A stretch of 64,000 nucleotides of DNA. It comes from Symbiodinium natans. Its lineage: Eukaryota > Sar > Dinophyceae > Suessiales > Symbiodiniaceae. The notes beneath the pieces are model-generated. The model searched no databases, was not told the DNA's origin, and saw only the letters and a program-made list of their open reading frames with translations. Both the position numbers and the translations under genes were made by a program. Location of the stretch: the NCBI GenBank assembly GCA_905221605.1, contig CAJNDS010002802.1, forward strand, positions 167,142-231,141, in the 5' to 3' direction. This document shows, piece after piece, positions 49,964 to 60,461 of this stretch; the stretch's first letter is position 1; each line of letters opens with the position of its first letter.

Positions 49964-50380
49964 GTGGAAACACTGCAGGTTATGTACGGTTTTCAATTAA
50001 AGTACTGCAAGCACCCAATCCCAGACTCTGAGAAAAACATGTTGCGAGTGAGGCCCTGCGTATCGTACAACGTCGTACAGCGTGATGGCTCCGGGTCTGG
50101 TGGCGGTGATGGTGATGGAAATTATGGTTATGGTGATGGTGACGGCGATGGCTATGGTTATGGAGGCAACTACTCCTACGGGACTTATGGCTACGGCCCG
50201 TTCCTTTACGGCTTTTATGGTTTCTATGGCTCCTATGGCTCCTATGGCTCCTATGGTTATAGTTCTGGCGATGATTCGGGAGAATGTGGAGGGGGTCTTT
50301 GCTGCGTTGGCAATCAGCCGGAACGCCATCCCCCCTACTCGACCAATGAGGCATTTGGGGAATGCATCGTGGAGTTGTAA
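49964..50380 (+). CDS. Candidate exon(s): Gly/Tyr/Asp-rich repeat protein
   Basis: 138 codons. The central part (residues 42-105) is made of GDGDGYGYG and YGSYGSYG repeats encoded by GGTGATGG and TATGGCTCC units. Cysteines flank it on both sides (S-G-E-C-G-G-G-L-C-C after). It may be a secreted, low-complexity linker of the CUB-containing gene that follows, or a repeat without coding role. No start or splice sites fixed. Confidence 0.35.
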   Translation: METLQVMYGFQLKYCKHPIPDSEKNMLRVRPCVSYNVVQRDGSGSGGGDGDGNYGYGDGDGDGYGYGGNYSYGTYGYGPFLYGFYGFYGSYGSYGSYGYSSGDDSGECGGGLCCVGNQPERHPPYSTNEAFGECIVEL

Positions 50381-50589
50381 CTGGAAGAAATCATCTAGAC
50401 AGCGGATTCAGTCCAGTGCAGACTTGGCTCCCATGCAGAAACACCTGTTTTGCCTCACTTGCCACTGCCCTGACAGGAATGTGTGATCAGCGTGGCCAGT
50501 GGCAACACCAGGTGTTTTGTTTAGATAAGGACGCACAGCAGTTAGGCACCACAGCATGAACACATTGCCCGGGAATGATCGGGAATGGT

Positions 50590-50775
50590 TTGCTTCCGAT
50601 GTCGACGCTTGTTTTGTCCACAAGTCGGATTGTCTGAGGTTCATCAAAATGATGGATTTTGAAACGGATGTTGGTGACGTTCTCATTGTCAACGGTGTCA
50701 ACTACAGTGGCTACAATGGTCCATCAGGCGTCATCCCCACAGGCGAGATTATTTGGTCAACTGCCACTCGGATGC
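50590..50775 (+). CDS. Candidate exon: CUB-like half domain
   Basis: The frame reads C-L-R-F...D-F-E-T-D-V-G-D-x-L-x-V-N-G-x-x-Y-S-G...P-S-G-V-I-P-T-G-E-I-I-W-S. This is the layout (acidic F-x-T-E-x-G-x-D-x-L-x-I-N-G, then I-x-W) shared with the segment at 52679-52930. Presumed extracellular domain. Splice borders are not certain; a terminal S-D-F-x block is missing. Confidence 0.4.
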
Positions 50776-52180
50776 CATGGCGAGCGGGCAGCCGTGCTCA
50801 TGTCCACGAGAAATACGAAGATGGACGTGTCCAAGCCGCTGCTGTGGCCTGGGCCATGTTGGGCTTGCTAAGGATGACGTGCAAGGCCCTCCTCTGCGGG
50901 GATTCGCTTTTTGCCTCGATGCACAGGTGGGACCCTTTTCTTGTTGTTCGGATGCAGTTCTTGACCTTCTTGTTCGGTGCTGCAGGAACCCCCCGTCGCT
51001 GAGGCACGGGATTGCATTTTGTCAACCTGGAATGTAAAGGGACAGGGTTCTACATGTGTGCTATATGTCCACACTACCACGTTCAACAGCTGCTGCCGAC
51101 TTGGGTGAGTGTGGGGGGTTTGGCAGGCAGGCTTTGCCATCCAGAGCAAGTGCACACCAGTGTGTCTTTTTCACTTCTTGCACCTGCTGGGTGAGCATCA
51201 AACCTGTAAAGCAGTCGTGGCCTTTTGGATTGCTCGGGCGGCAAGATTCGGCAAGATTCAAGCAGCAATTGCGGTCTCGAACGATGTGCAGCATGTTTAG
51301 GGTTCAGAGCACCAGAAGACACACCATGGAGTGGCATAACATGGCAAGGCACGGCAAAGCATGGCCAAGCATGGTGTAGCATGGCATAGCCACCTCATCT
51401 CCGGAGCAGTTCCAGAGCCCAACTGCTTGTGAGGGCATTAACTATACGGAAGACCGGCGCTCACATGCGGTTCATGAAGGACAAAACACCAGCACAGTGT
51501 TGACATGTGTTGACCCCCTCGCCTTTCCTTGGGCTTCTCTAAACCTGACCTGGCTGGTGCGTTGATGTTTAGTGCGCTTCTTTGCCTCCCATGTTCGCAG
51601 CCTCCTTCCATCCTTGTTTACTCTTCTTTATCTCGTTGCAAAGGGACAGAAATGCATTCGGATCACAAGCTTCTGAAGTCTGTTCATGCCTGGGGCCGTG
51701 TGGTCTAGTTACTGTCGACGTGCATGGGAGCTCATGGGAGGCCAACTCGACATTCGCCTGGAAGGTCCTCAGCGGGTGGTTGCCTTACGTAGTGCTGATG
51801 AAAATGGAGATGCGAGTTCTTGTGGAGGGTGACCATGCAATCGGAGCCGAAATGGGAACTTGTGACAAAAAGCTATCGCTTGTCCAGCAGATTTGCGTGG
51901 GGAGCCATTCTTGTGGGACATGTTGTCGTAAACACAGCCTGCGGAACCAGTTGGCGTCGGGCAGGGCAGCGAAACAGGCCTCAGAGACCGGAGTTTTTTT
52001 TTTTTTTTTTTTCTCCTCGCTCCTTTTTGCTGCTGCATGAGGGTTCGCGGTCCCTGTGCACCCTATGGTTCGGGAGGGGCGGGGCGGGGAGGACGGAGGT
52101 CCAGGGCCCGTCAGGTGCGGAGAGGCAAGCGGCTCGGGACTGGTGGGGGTGGGGCTGCTTCAGAGGTGGCAGCGCCCAGG
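50776..52180 (+). other. Probable intron/unassigned DNA
   Basis: Includes an irregular 10-bp CATGGCA-type repeat (51330-51390) and an 18-nt T run (about 51994). No domain recognised. Confidence 0.35.
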
Positions 52181-52200
52181 AGGTCGCTCAACTCCAAGGC

Positions 52201-52500
52201 TTACCCATCAACATTGGCCGCGTTGGCGAGGGGCAGCGAGAGAAGACTCGCGGCCAGTGCCCGCGCGGCTGCAAAGGAGAGGAGGGCTGACCAGCGGGCG
52301 ACGTAAGCGGCCCTGGCGCTGGATCGCAGCAGGGGAGGGGTTGCGCGGGAGCGGCTACGAGCGAGGAGTCGGATGAACTGGGCTGCCTCCTCGCTCCATC
52401 GCCCTCCGAGCTCAATCCCGACCACAACCAGCCGGCACCGGAGCTTCCACCGGCTCCAAGGAACCTTCAAAATTAGCGAAAAGAAGAGGCGACAATCCGA
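52201..52500 (-). pseudogene. C-terminal fragment of LINE-lineage ORF
   Basis: Minus frame with E-L-G-G-R-W-S-E-E-A, a run of Leu/Ala/Arg and A-R-W-S-A-L-L-S-x-A-A-A-R-A-L-A. This matches a C-terminal block I associate with abundant dinoflagellate RT proteins (same lineage as the 46.1-47.4 kb remnant). Isolated fragment. Confidence 0.45.
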
Positions 52501-52678
52501 GGCCCAGGCGAAGTATACCTTACAAGTTCTCCGACAAATGGTAAGCATCGCGTCCAGGCGTGGCAAACTCGCCAATCCGCAAGGATGATTGTCCATATGC
52601 TGCTAACTTGTCTGTATAAACTGCAGCTGCGCAGTTATTGCGAGCTCTGTCTGGCCATATGTTTGACCAAGGAGGTGC

Positions 52679-52942
52679 GCAGTGGATACGGATGGCTGCA
52701 TCACGAGTCCGAACTTCCCTGATCGCTATGACCAACACGGGTGCACAATCGGCGTGGACGTGAACAATACAAAGCGTCTCAGTGTGTCGAACTTTGAGAC
52801 AGAGACTGGTTATGACTTCTTGGAGATCAATGGCCGCCCGTACTCCGGAACCTACACATCCGCAGATGTCTTGGATCCGCCGCAAGGTCTCATCAGATGG
52901 GTTGCGGATTTTCAGCTGCACGATAATAGCATGCAACAATAG
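52679..52942 (+). CDS. Candidate exon: CUB domain
   Basis: Preceded by a good acceptor (GTGCGCAG). Reads G-C-I-T-S-P-N-F-P-D-R-Y, then C-T-I-G-V, F-E-T-E-T-G-Y-D-F-L-E-I-N-G-R-P-Y-S-G, and L-I-R-W-V-A-D-F. This is the order of a CUB domain: CxxSPNYPxxY, CxW-like strand, E-x-x-x-D-x-L-x-I, S-D-F. CUB domains are extracellular adhesion or binding modules. The end is uncertain: the frame stops at 52940 and a donor just before it is probable. Same strand and spacing as the 50.6-kb CUB-like exon and downstream Kelch exons. Confidence 0.5.
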   Translation, partial: AVDTDGCITSPNFPDRYDQHGCTIGVDVNNTKRLSVSNFETETGYDFLEINGRPYSGTYTSADVLDPPQGLIRWVADFQLHDNSMQQ

Positions 52943-54314
52943 CGAAAGCAATGCTTTTAATCAAGTCTAATCATCAATCAAACCATGGTCTGCAGCGTGC
53001 CCCAGCTGTCGCGTTTCCTGATGGTTTGCACGTCGTAGCTTTCCGCCCACAGAGGCAGTCTGTTGACAGGCACCCGAGCGTCGGTATGATTCACGAAGCA
53101 TATTGTTTCTTCCATGCCTGTTCCTACAAGGACACGAACTTTGCGCAGCAGGGATGGAGGCTTTGCCTGACGGATGAGGCCGCCGCACCGAAGGATTTGC
53201 TTTCTTTCCGCCCTGAAACGCCGCCAGCTTGTAGAGCAGCAGGCTGGTTCAGGACTGCTTGGCAAAGCAGGGCTCCAGCGTTTTCTTGAGTTTATGCAGG
53301 TCCACAGGGCTTTGGGGATCCTGATCTCGATAAAATGTCATTGAATGCCACTTGCTGACTGAGCAAGCTGAGTAATCGCCATGTGCGAGTCGTCACTGCT
53401 TAACGCCTTCACTCCCAATGTGTGGCCGGTTTCTCGTTGTTCCAAACAATTCTTGCATGCCAGGCTTCATGCCGGTACCGTAGTCTTGTTGATGCATCTT
53501 GTCCCGGCAGCAGGTCAGCAACCAGACGACCTGGCGGAGCCAGGACTTTCCGGAGCAGAAGGTGCTTCCTAAGAAGAACTCTACCTTGAAACAGGGTTAT
53601 ATACAGGTGTAGATACCATGTCAAATATACCTATGGCTTAGGGGCTGGGGCCGCTGGGCTCTTTGCATCAGGTGGCCTGGTCGGTTCTGTTCTAGAACTG
53701 GTCATTCATTGGGTTGCGGTGCTTCTTTTCGAAAACCAGTTCGGTACAAGTAATAAGGATTTGAATGACTAAGGTGCCCTGCCCGTAGTGATGGCCAGGA
53801 TGGAAAAATAACATGAAAGGACAGGCTGTGCAGCCTCCCTGAGCTTGTTTCCCTGCGCCTCACGGCCAGCCGCGGAAACCCTCCCAACCGCCCCACCGAA
53901 CCCACGACACTGGCACTTGAGGGCTTCCCTGGCCAAGACGGTCCCGCCAAACAAAAAAAAAGTTGCCCCCAAGGGGACCAAAAGGCGAACGGCTTGAGGC
54001 TCTGCCGTCCTGTCGCGAAAGGATGGCATGGAGTAGGCTGAAATAATATTCAGAAGTCGACATCCCTTGCCAACCTGGAACTAAGAACTGCGAACATGTC
54101 ACTTCACAGGGCACCCTTGAGATCTAGGGCATGCCGCCGTCGTCCCTGGAAAGGGAGCGCCACCAGAGGTTCCAAAAATGTTCCAAACTCCCTATCCTCA
54201 TTTCCCCAGCTTGAACTCTTCCAGAGCTGTCCTATCTGAACACGGGCCCCTAGTTTTACTGCAAAGGTCGTTATGGTATGTTATGGTGGTCCTAAACCCC
54301 TCCGCCCCGGACAG
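52943..54314 (+). other. Probable introns/unassigned DNA
   Basis: Short frames only. No further CUB or Kelch piece recognised with confidence. Confidence 0.35.
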
Positions 54315-54590
54315 GCCCGAGCCTTCGCTTCGGCTGTTTGGGATGCCGAAAAGCAGCTCTTGCTGGTCTATGGAGGAGCCATGGGAAGAATCAGTTTGAT
54401 AGAGGGTGTGACACTTGGCTACAAGGCCGCCGGGCATGTATGATTAGCATGTACAATTCGCCTGGGCATGCGATGGCAGGACAAGACGCTGCTGCTAGCA
54501 CTACCACGCACGCAGATGAGTTTCTGATAACGGACCCCGTTCTTGTCAAGTACGACTTGAAGGCGAGCCAGATTGAATTAGGGGTTGGCA
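54315..54590 (+). CDS. Candidate exons: Kelch blade in two pieces
   Basis: After an acceptor CGGACAG, 54315-54400 reads A-R-A-F-A-S-A-V-W-D-x-x-x-x-x-L-L-L-V-Y-G-G, the central strands of a Kelch repeat. After another acceptor (ACGCAG, about 54515) the frame reads D-E-F-L-I...V-K-Y-D-L-K, the closing YDL strand. The blade would be completed by splicing. Same pattern as 55336-55510. Confidence 0.45.
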
Positions 54591-55335
54591 ATAACAGCCC
54601 TCTCCGTTTGCGTCGCCTTCAACCCAGTCGTACCAGCAAGAGCAGCTGATGCACCTCCTGGGCGACTCGGGGCAGGAGAAACGGAGCATGTTCAGCTGCC
54701 ATGCAAAAGTCAAAGAGCCAAGCAGAAATTGATAGGGTGTTTTCACTAGTGGCGCGGTGGCTGAAGGCATTTCGTGGGCAGTTGGAACTATTTGTATCAA
54801 GCAGTTTTGTGGCTACTGGGCGTTCACAAGATAATCTTGAGGCAGGTGTGGGCTCAACGTCTTACATGTTGAAGACTGGTTAATAAATAGGCTAATCGCT
54901 TTATGGTCTAGGGTTTAGGGATAGGGTTTCAGGATTTTCGGATATCGAGAGCCAAAGCCTGGCGGTAATGAGTCCACATGCAATTAAAGGAGGACGTGGG
55001 GGGAATCAATGCGCCCGTCATGCACCCGACTAGCTTCAAGTTCAAGTTAGAGTCATGACCAGTCATGGCGTTCAGGCCTGTAGGCCTTGCTTTTATGTCA
55101 TATATAAGAAACAGTGCACCTATGTACTTACATGGATGCAGTCCCTCAACCACGACCCTAGCTAGCCGAATGCCCATGCGCTCCACAGGGTCTCCCACAT
55201 ACCCCTGATGCCCATTCCATCTTTGCTATCGATGTCTGTTGGCCACACCACTCATAAAAAGGTGTTCCAGCTCCATGTGAAAAAACAGTTGCATTCCTTT
55301 CTTCACAACATTGCAGCACTCTAACTAGTGCGCAG
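54591..55335 (+). other. Probable intron/unassigned DNA
   Basis: Includes a telomere-like TAGGGTTTAGGGATAGGGTTT (54908-54928) on the + strand. No domain recognised. Confidence 0.35.
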
Positions 55336-55510
55336 GCGAATCTGTGGACGCCTTTGGATTGCGATGGGCAACCCAGGCGTGAGCACACTGCGGTCTGGGA
55401 TCCTGTTCGCCGCCTTATGCTGGTATTCGGGGGCTCAGCCAAGAGCACAACTTCAATCCAAAGCGAGCTGTTTATCTACGATTTGGAGGCGGGACTTGTC
55501 AAACCTTCAA
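55336..55510 (+). CDS. Candidate exon: Kelch blade
   Basis: Follows acceptor GTGCGCAG. Reads N-L-W-T-P-L...P-R-R-E-H-T-A-V-W-D-P-x-R-R-L-M-L-V-F-G-G, then L-F-I-Y-D-L-E. This is a textbook Kelch repeat (W-x-x-L, R-x-x-H-x-A-V, VFGG, YDL) in one exon. Kelch blades build beta-propellers for protein binding. With the CUB-like exons upstream, an attractin-type extracellular CUB-Kelch protein is possible (inference). Donor position uncertain, before the trinucleotide tract. Confidence 0.6.
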
Positions 55511-55544
55511 GTGGTGTCTTCTCCATATGTGTGTCCAGGTTGGC

Positions 55545-55628
55545 ATCGACTACTACTGCTGCTGCTCCTGCTGCTGCTCCTGCTGCTGCTCCTACTACTT
55601 CTACTACTACTACTACTACTACTACTAT

Positions 55629-55679
<51 letters not shown>

Positions 55680-55758
55680 CACTACCACTACCACTACCAC
55701 TACCACTACCACTACCACTACCACTACCACTACCACTACCACTACCACTACCACTACC
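55545..55758 (+). repeat. Trinucleotide tract (CTG, then TAC/ACT, then ACC-ACT)
   Basis: Starts with (CTGCTGCTC)n, changes to pure TAC/CTA, then to alternating ACT-ACC. Immediately follows the Kelch exon, likely intronic. Open frames across it are artefacts. Confidence 0.95.
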
Positions 55759-56430
55759 ATTGATCCGCTTGCCGCGCGGTACCGCCCCGGTTGCTTGAGA
55801 CTGCACGCATCAACATCGCCATTGACAAGCAAGTCACTAGCAAAGCACCCCTAACCCGAAGGAACGTCCGAAGGCAAAGCGCAATTCATCACATAAAAGA
55901 GGACAACTGCACGCCACTGTAAGAGACTGTCGCTGCGCACGACGATTCCCGAGTACCGGGCAGGGAGCAGGGGGGAAAGGAGAGTGTGAAAAGGGGGAAA
56001 TAGGGTCCATGATGCTGAAGGTCGCACCGGAGGTCAATAATATTCAATGATATACAAGAATATACAAGATATGCCAGAACATTCAATATGCAACAATGCA
56101 CACTAATATACAATAATATTGCAAGAATGAAATAGCACACAAAAATGTTTAATAATATTCAAAAGCATACAAGAACATTCACAAATGCAATATTTGAATA
56201 ACATAAAACGCTGTTTTTTCCATCATCATTTAGAGCCTGCAAGCAGGCACACAAGAAAATACACAAATGCTGCCATCTACAGCATTTAGAGCATTTGGAG
56301 CTTTGGAGTACGCAGCAACGCTGTGTTTTTGAGCATTTTTGGGCCTACAAGCAACCAGAAATGCTGCATTGAAAATGAGCCAGGGCCAACGTTAGGGAAA
56401 AAAACACCTCCGCCCCCCAACAACCCCCCG
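55759..56430. other. Non-coding, AT-rich
   Basis: Many ATATACAAGAATATT-like repeats (56030-56180) and AGCATTT repeats to 56350. No gene. Confidence 0.5.
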
Positions 56431-56930
56431 CTTTGTTAAGCCAGCTTGCTTCAAAGCATACGCGTCTTTTCGACGCCTCTGATGTGAGCATTGTGTTTGC
56501 AAATGGGGGGGGGGCTGCGCCCCCCTAACCCCCCCGCTTGATTTTGAGTCGTGCCAGGTGCTTCAGCATACTTTCGAAACCCATGATGCGAGAATTCTGT
56601 TTGCGCATGGGGGGGGGCGCGCCCCCCCCAACCCCCCGCCCTTTTTCAAATCGTTCTGGCTTGCTTCAGAGTATGCACATTTTTTTGCAACTTCTAATGC
56701 CAAGATGCCATCATTGGTTTGCAGCCTTTGCAAGCTCAGAAATGCTGCTATTTACAGTATTCCCAGCCTCTGAAATCGCAGAAATGCTGCTATTTACAGT
56801 ATTTCCAGCCTCTGATAGTGCAGAACGACTGCTCTCTGGCAACTCAGAAATGCTGCTATTTTGCCTTCGAAGCCTTCAGTAAATTATTTGTTGATCCCAA
56901 AAAAGTTCTTTTTTGATCCGCCCTTCCTTT
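56431..56930 (+). repeat. Repeat module, copy 1 (G/C palindromes plus 38-bp tail repeats)
   Basis: Subunits of about 100 bp begin GCCAGCTTGCTTCAAAGCATACGC, carry a G-run/C-run palindrome, and end ACCCCCCGC. The palindrome near 56609 is G8-CGCG-C7-like. Then CAGAAATGCTGCTATTTACAG repeats, and the module ends CCTTCGAAGCCTTCAGTAAAT...GATCC. Repeated at 58096-58840. Confidence 0.8.
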
Positions 56931-56936
56931 TGGATG

Positions 56937-57613
56937 CCTGTGCCCTCCACTTGTCTCCCTTTGTCTCCCTTGGTGTTGGATGCCTGTGCCGGGTTGGCGG
57001 TGGTTGTCTCCCTTTGTCTCCCTTTGTGTTGAATGCCTGTGCCGGGTTGGCGGTGGCCGGTGCCTCCACTTGTCTCCCTTTGTCTCCCTTCGTGTTGGAT
57101 GCCTGTGCCCTCCACTTGTCTCCCTTTGTCTCCCTTCGTGTTGGATGGCTGTGCCCTCCACTTGTCTCCCTTTGTCTCGCTTGGTGTTGGATGCCTGTGC
57201 CGGGTTGGCGGTGGCCGGTGCCTCCACTTGTCTCCCTTTGTCTCGCTTGGTGTTGGATGCCTGTGCCGGGTTGGCGGTGGCCGGTGCCTCCACTTGTTTC
57301 CCTTTGTCTCCCTTGGTGTTGGATGCCTGTGCCCTCCACTTGTCTCCCTTTGTCTCCCTTGGTGTTGGATGCCTGTGCCGGTTGGCTGTGGCCGGTGTCT
57401 TTGTCTCCCTTTGTCTGCCTTGGTGTTGGATGCCTGTGCCGGGTTTGCGGTGGCCGGTGTCTCTGCTTGTCTCCCTTTGTCTCCCTTCGTGTTGGATGAC
57501 TGTGCCGGGTTTGTCTCCTTTGTCTCGTTGAATCTTCCTTTGTCTCCTTTCGTGTTAGATGCCTGTGCGCTCCACTTGTCTCCCTTTGTCTCCCTTGCTG
57601 TTGGATGCCTGTG
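56937..57613 (+). repeat. Minisatellite, units of about 45-62 bp
   Basis: About a dozen units built from GTTGGATGCCTGTGCC, GGGTTGGCGGTGGCCGGTG, CTCCACTTGTCTCCC and TTTGTCTCCCTT(G/C)GTG, with segments variably omitted. Open on several frames because of the repeat; not a gene. Confidence 0.9.
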
Positions 57614-57784
57614 CCTGTTTCGCTCTCTGCGCAGGTTCAGATGCAGGAAATGCAAGAATCGCACGTGGTTTTTTTAGGGCAGCCATAAGAGTCGGGATGC
57701 GGATCAAAAAAGATATTTTTAGGATCAAGAAAAATTTATTTTGGACCAAGAAAAATTTTTTTAGGATCAAAAAATAATTTATTC

Positions 57785-58035
57785 GGTTCTTCCGCTGGAG
57801 CGAGGGAACCGGAGGGAGGGAGGGAGAAAAGGAGGGAGGGAGGGAGAGAAGGAAGGGCGGAAGGACGAAAGGAAGGAAGGAAGGAAGCAAGCAAGGAAGC
57901 AAGGAAGCATGGCAGCAAGGAAGCAAAGAAGCAAGGAAGCAAGGAAGCAAAGAGGCAAGGAAGGAAGGAAGGAAGGAAGGAAGGAAGGAAGGAAGGAAGG
58001 AAGGAAGGAAGGAAGGAAGGAAGGAAGGAATAAAT
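57785..58035 (+). repeat. Purine tract (GGAA/GGAGGGA repeats)
   Basis: GGAGGGAGGGAG, then AGCAAGGAAGCAAGG, then pure AAGG/GGAA (57956-58030). Confidence 0.95.
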
Positions 58036-58095
58036 CAAGAAATCAAGAAAGAAAGCAAGAAAGAAAGAACAATGAAACAAATAACAAAAAAAGAA

Positions 58096-58840
58096 GCAAG
58101 GAAGAAGCCGTGCCAGCTTGCTTCAAAGCATACGCATCTTTTCGAAACCCATTATGCGAGCATTGTGTTTGCAAATGGGGGGCGGGGCCCACCCCAACAA
58201 CCCCCCGCTTCATTGAAGTCGTGCCAGCTTGCTTCAAAGTATACGCGTCTGTCGACGCCTCTGATGTGAGCCTGCACCCCCCTAACCCCCCGTTTTATTT
58301 TAAGTCGTGCCAGGTGCTTCAGCATACTTTCGAAACCCATGATGCGAGAATTCTGTTTGCGCATGGGGGGGGCGCGCCCCCCCCCAACCCCCCGCCCTTT
58401 TTCAAATCGTTCTGGCTTGCTTCAGAGTATACGCATTTTTTTGAAACTTCTGATGCCAAGATGCCAGGATTGATTTGCAACCTCTGGAAACACAGAAATG
58501 CTGCTATTTACAGTATGTCCAGCCTCTGAAAGCGCAGAAATGCTGCTATTTACAGTATTTGCAGCCTCTGGAAACTCAGAAATGCTGCAGTGTACAGTAT
58601 GTCCAGCCTTTGAACTGCTGCTATATACAGTATCTGCAGCCTCTCTGAAAACTCAGAAATGCTGCTATTTTCAGTAGTTCCCACATGAGTGCTGTGTTTT
58701 TTCGGTATTTAGAGCTTGCGAACGGCCAGAAATGCGGCATTTCTGAGCGTTTACAGCCTCCGCTCCGCTTGCAACAAGCCTTCGAAGCCTTCAGTAAATC
58801 ATTTTTTGATCCCAACAAATTTTTTTGACCCGCCTAGAAA
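58096..58840 (+). repeat. Repeat module, copy 2
   Basis: Same order of subunits as 56431-56930: Q-like GCCAGCTTGCTTCAAAG units, a G/C palindrome near 58365, CAGAAATGCTGCTATTTACAG repeats, and the CCTTCGAAGCCTTCAGTAAAT end. Poly(T)-GATCC motifs lie at both ends of the intervening minisatellite block. Confidence 0.8.
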
Positions 58841-59828
58841 AAATTATTTTTTGATCACAAATAAATTTTTTTGATCCCCTACCCTCCAAGAGTCTGGCGG
58901 CGTTGTAGGGGATTGAAGCTTAGCAGAGCCGAGCAAGGTGTGCCCAGCTGCCACGGGCACAAGGTAGTTTAGCTACCGAATATCTCGAAAGCAACTGTTT
59001 TGGCGACAGGGGAGTTTACGTGCCGATTTTGTTGCAGGCTTGATGTTTAACAAATTTTGCATCAGTCTTATATTCACGCATCTTGAACGCCGCATAATGC
59101 CATTTGACACTTGACACCAGCTGTATGATGTGAACGCAGTGTGGGTTGGCTAGTTCTACGTTGCAGGGTAAGTTGATGAAGTACAGCAATTCCGCGGTTC
59201 GTTTCGGTTCTTGGCCTGCTCGGTTCATGCATGTCCGGTTTTCTATCCGACCGCACAGCCCAGGCCCTGGCCTCTTGCATCCAGATGTCAGGAAAGAAAG
59301 GGGGTCAAAGGGCGCATGGGGCGTAGGGGGCAGAGGTTCAGGATTCCAGAGGCTCAAAAGGTGTAAGGGTGCAGGGTGTGGGGGTTTTGGACTGTGGGGT
59401 GTGATGAGGGCTCTTGGAGTCTGTGTGGGTGTGTTGTATAGTAGGGCTGTGGGGGTGAGGAGAGGGTGCGAAGTTCGAAGGGTGTGGGGAGGTGTATCAT
59501 GGGGGTCAGGCTTGTAGGGGTCTGGGGCTGTAGGACAGGGCTGTTGCAGGCTTATGTGGGTGGGGCCGCAGGTGGTGTAGAGGGCCCGGGTGTATAGGTC
59601 GAGAGGGAGTGTGGGGGATGGTGTCAACTGCACATAATGTGGAAATCGCCACAAAAGAAACCGTAAGGTCTGGCGGGCAAATTTTTAAACTTGGGCGAGC
59701 GGGGCATTTACTTTCGGGCTTGCCTACGGCCTCAGACTCGAGGCCTTGACCCTCAAAACTTGGCCCTAGAGCCCACGGGGGTGGTGGTGGTGGCAGTGTC
59801 CGGCCGAACAGCGGCCAACTTCAGCATG
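58841..59828. other. No recognised gene
   Basis: 59.28-59.63 kb is G/T-rich on the + strand (GTGTGGGG-like), which makes long open frames on both strands without protein character. Confidence 0.4.
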
Positions 59829-60178
59829 ACTTCTGCATAAATTTGGATTATGCAGAAGTGCGGGGTCCAAAGCGCACAAGCACCAACTTCCGCATAACTT
59901 CCGCATAACTTCTGCATATTATGCGGTCTATAACAAAACCTCTGCATATTATGCAACACCAACTTCTGCATAGTATGCAGAAGTTCATCAAAATTACCTT
60001 TACAACTTCTGCTTACTTCTGCATATAATGCAGCCTGTAGCGCGGCCACTGCATATTATGCAAAACCCTATGCAGAAGTTATGCGGAAGGTATGCAGAAG
60101 TTGGTGCTTTTATGCCATTAAGCGTTTTGGGCCCCGCACTTCTGCATAAAAAACCAAATTTATGCAGATGTTGTACTG
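59829..60178. repeat. Cluster of inverted ACTTCTGCATAA / TTATGCAGAAGT motifs
   Basis: More than a dozen copies of the 12-mer or variants (ACTTCCGCATAA, CTGCATATTATGCA) in both orientations. Several form adjacent inverted pairs, e.g. 59831-59860 and around 59965. Confidence 0.85.
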
Positions 60179-60461
60179 AAGTTGGCTATTTTGCGTCCAA
60201 ACTACGTCCCACCGATAGCCCTAACCAGAAACATCGGCCGGACATCATGAATGGCTTGAGGGTTTAACTGTTGAGGTTCAGGAGCTGAGGCCGTAGCCTA
60301 AACACTCAACCTCTGCGTGGCAAACCCTAACATACCCTAACATAAGTGCCTGGCCCTGCCCCAATTTTAATCAGGTTTCCCGCCGGACCCTATGCTTTCT
60401 TTACTGGGACGGGTTTAAATAGTGTTTCGGTGCAACCCCACACATCCATGCCCTTAGCCCT

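Noticed and set aside
55476-55854. Poly-Val, poly-Ser, poly-Thr, poly-Tyr ORFs
   Set aside because: Direct readings of the trinucleotide tract.
56861-57677. Cysteine- and Leu-rich ORFs over the minisatellite
   Set aside because: Open on several frames and both strands because of the repeated unit.
59016-59654. 212-codon minus-strand ORF rich in Pro/Thr/Leu
   Set aside because: It mirrors a G/T-rich stretch; no domain, no start context, low protein character.
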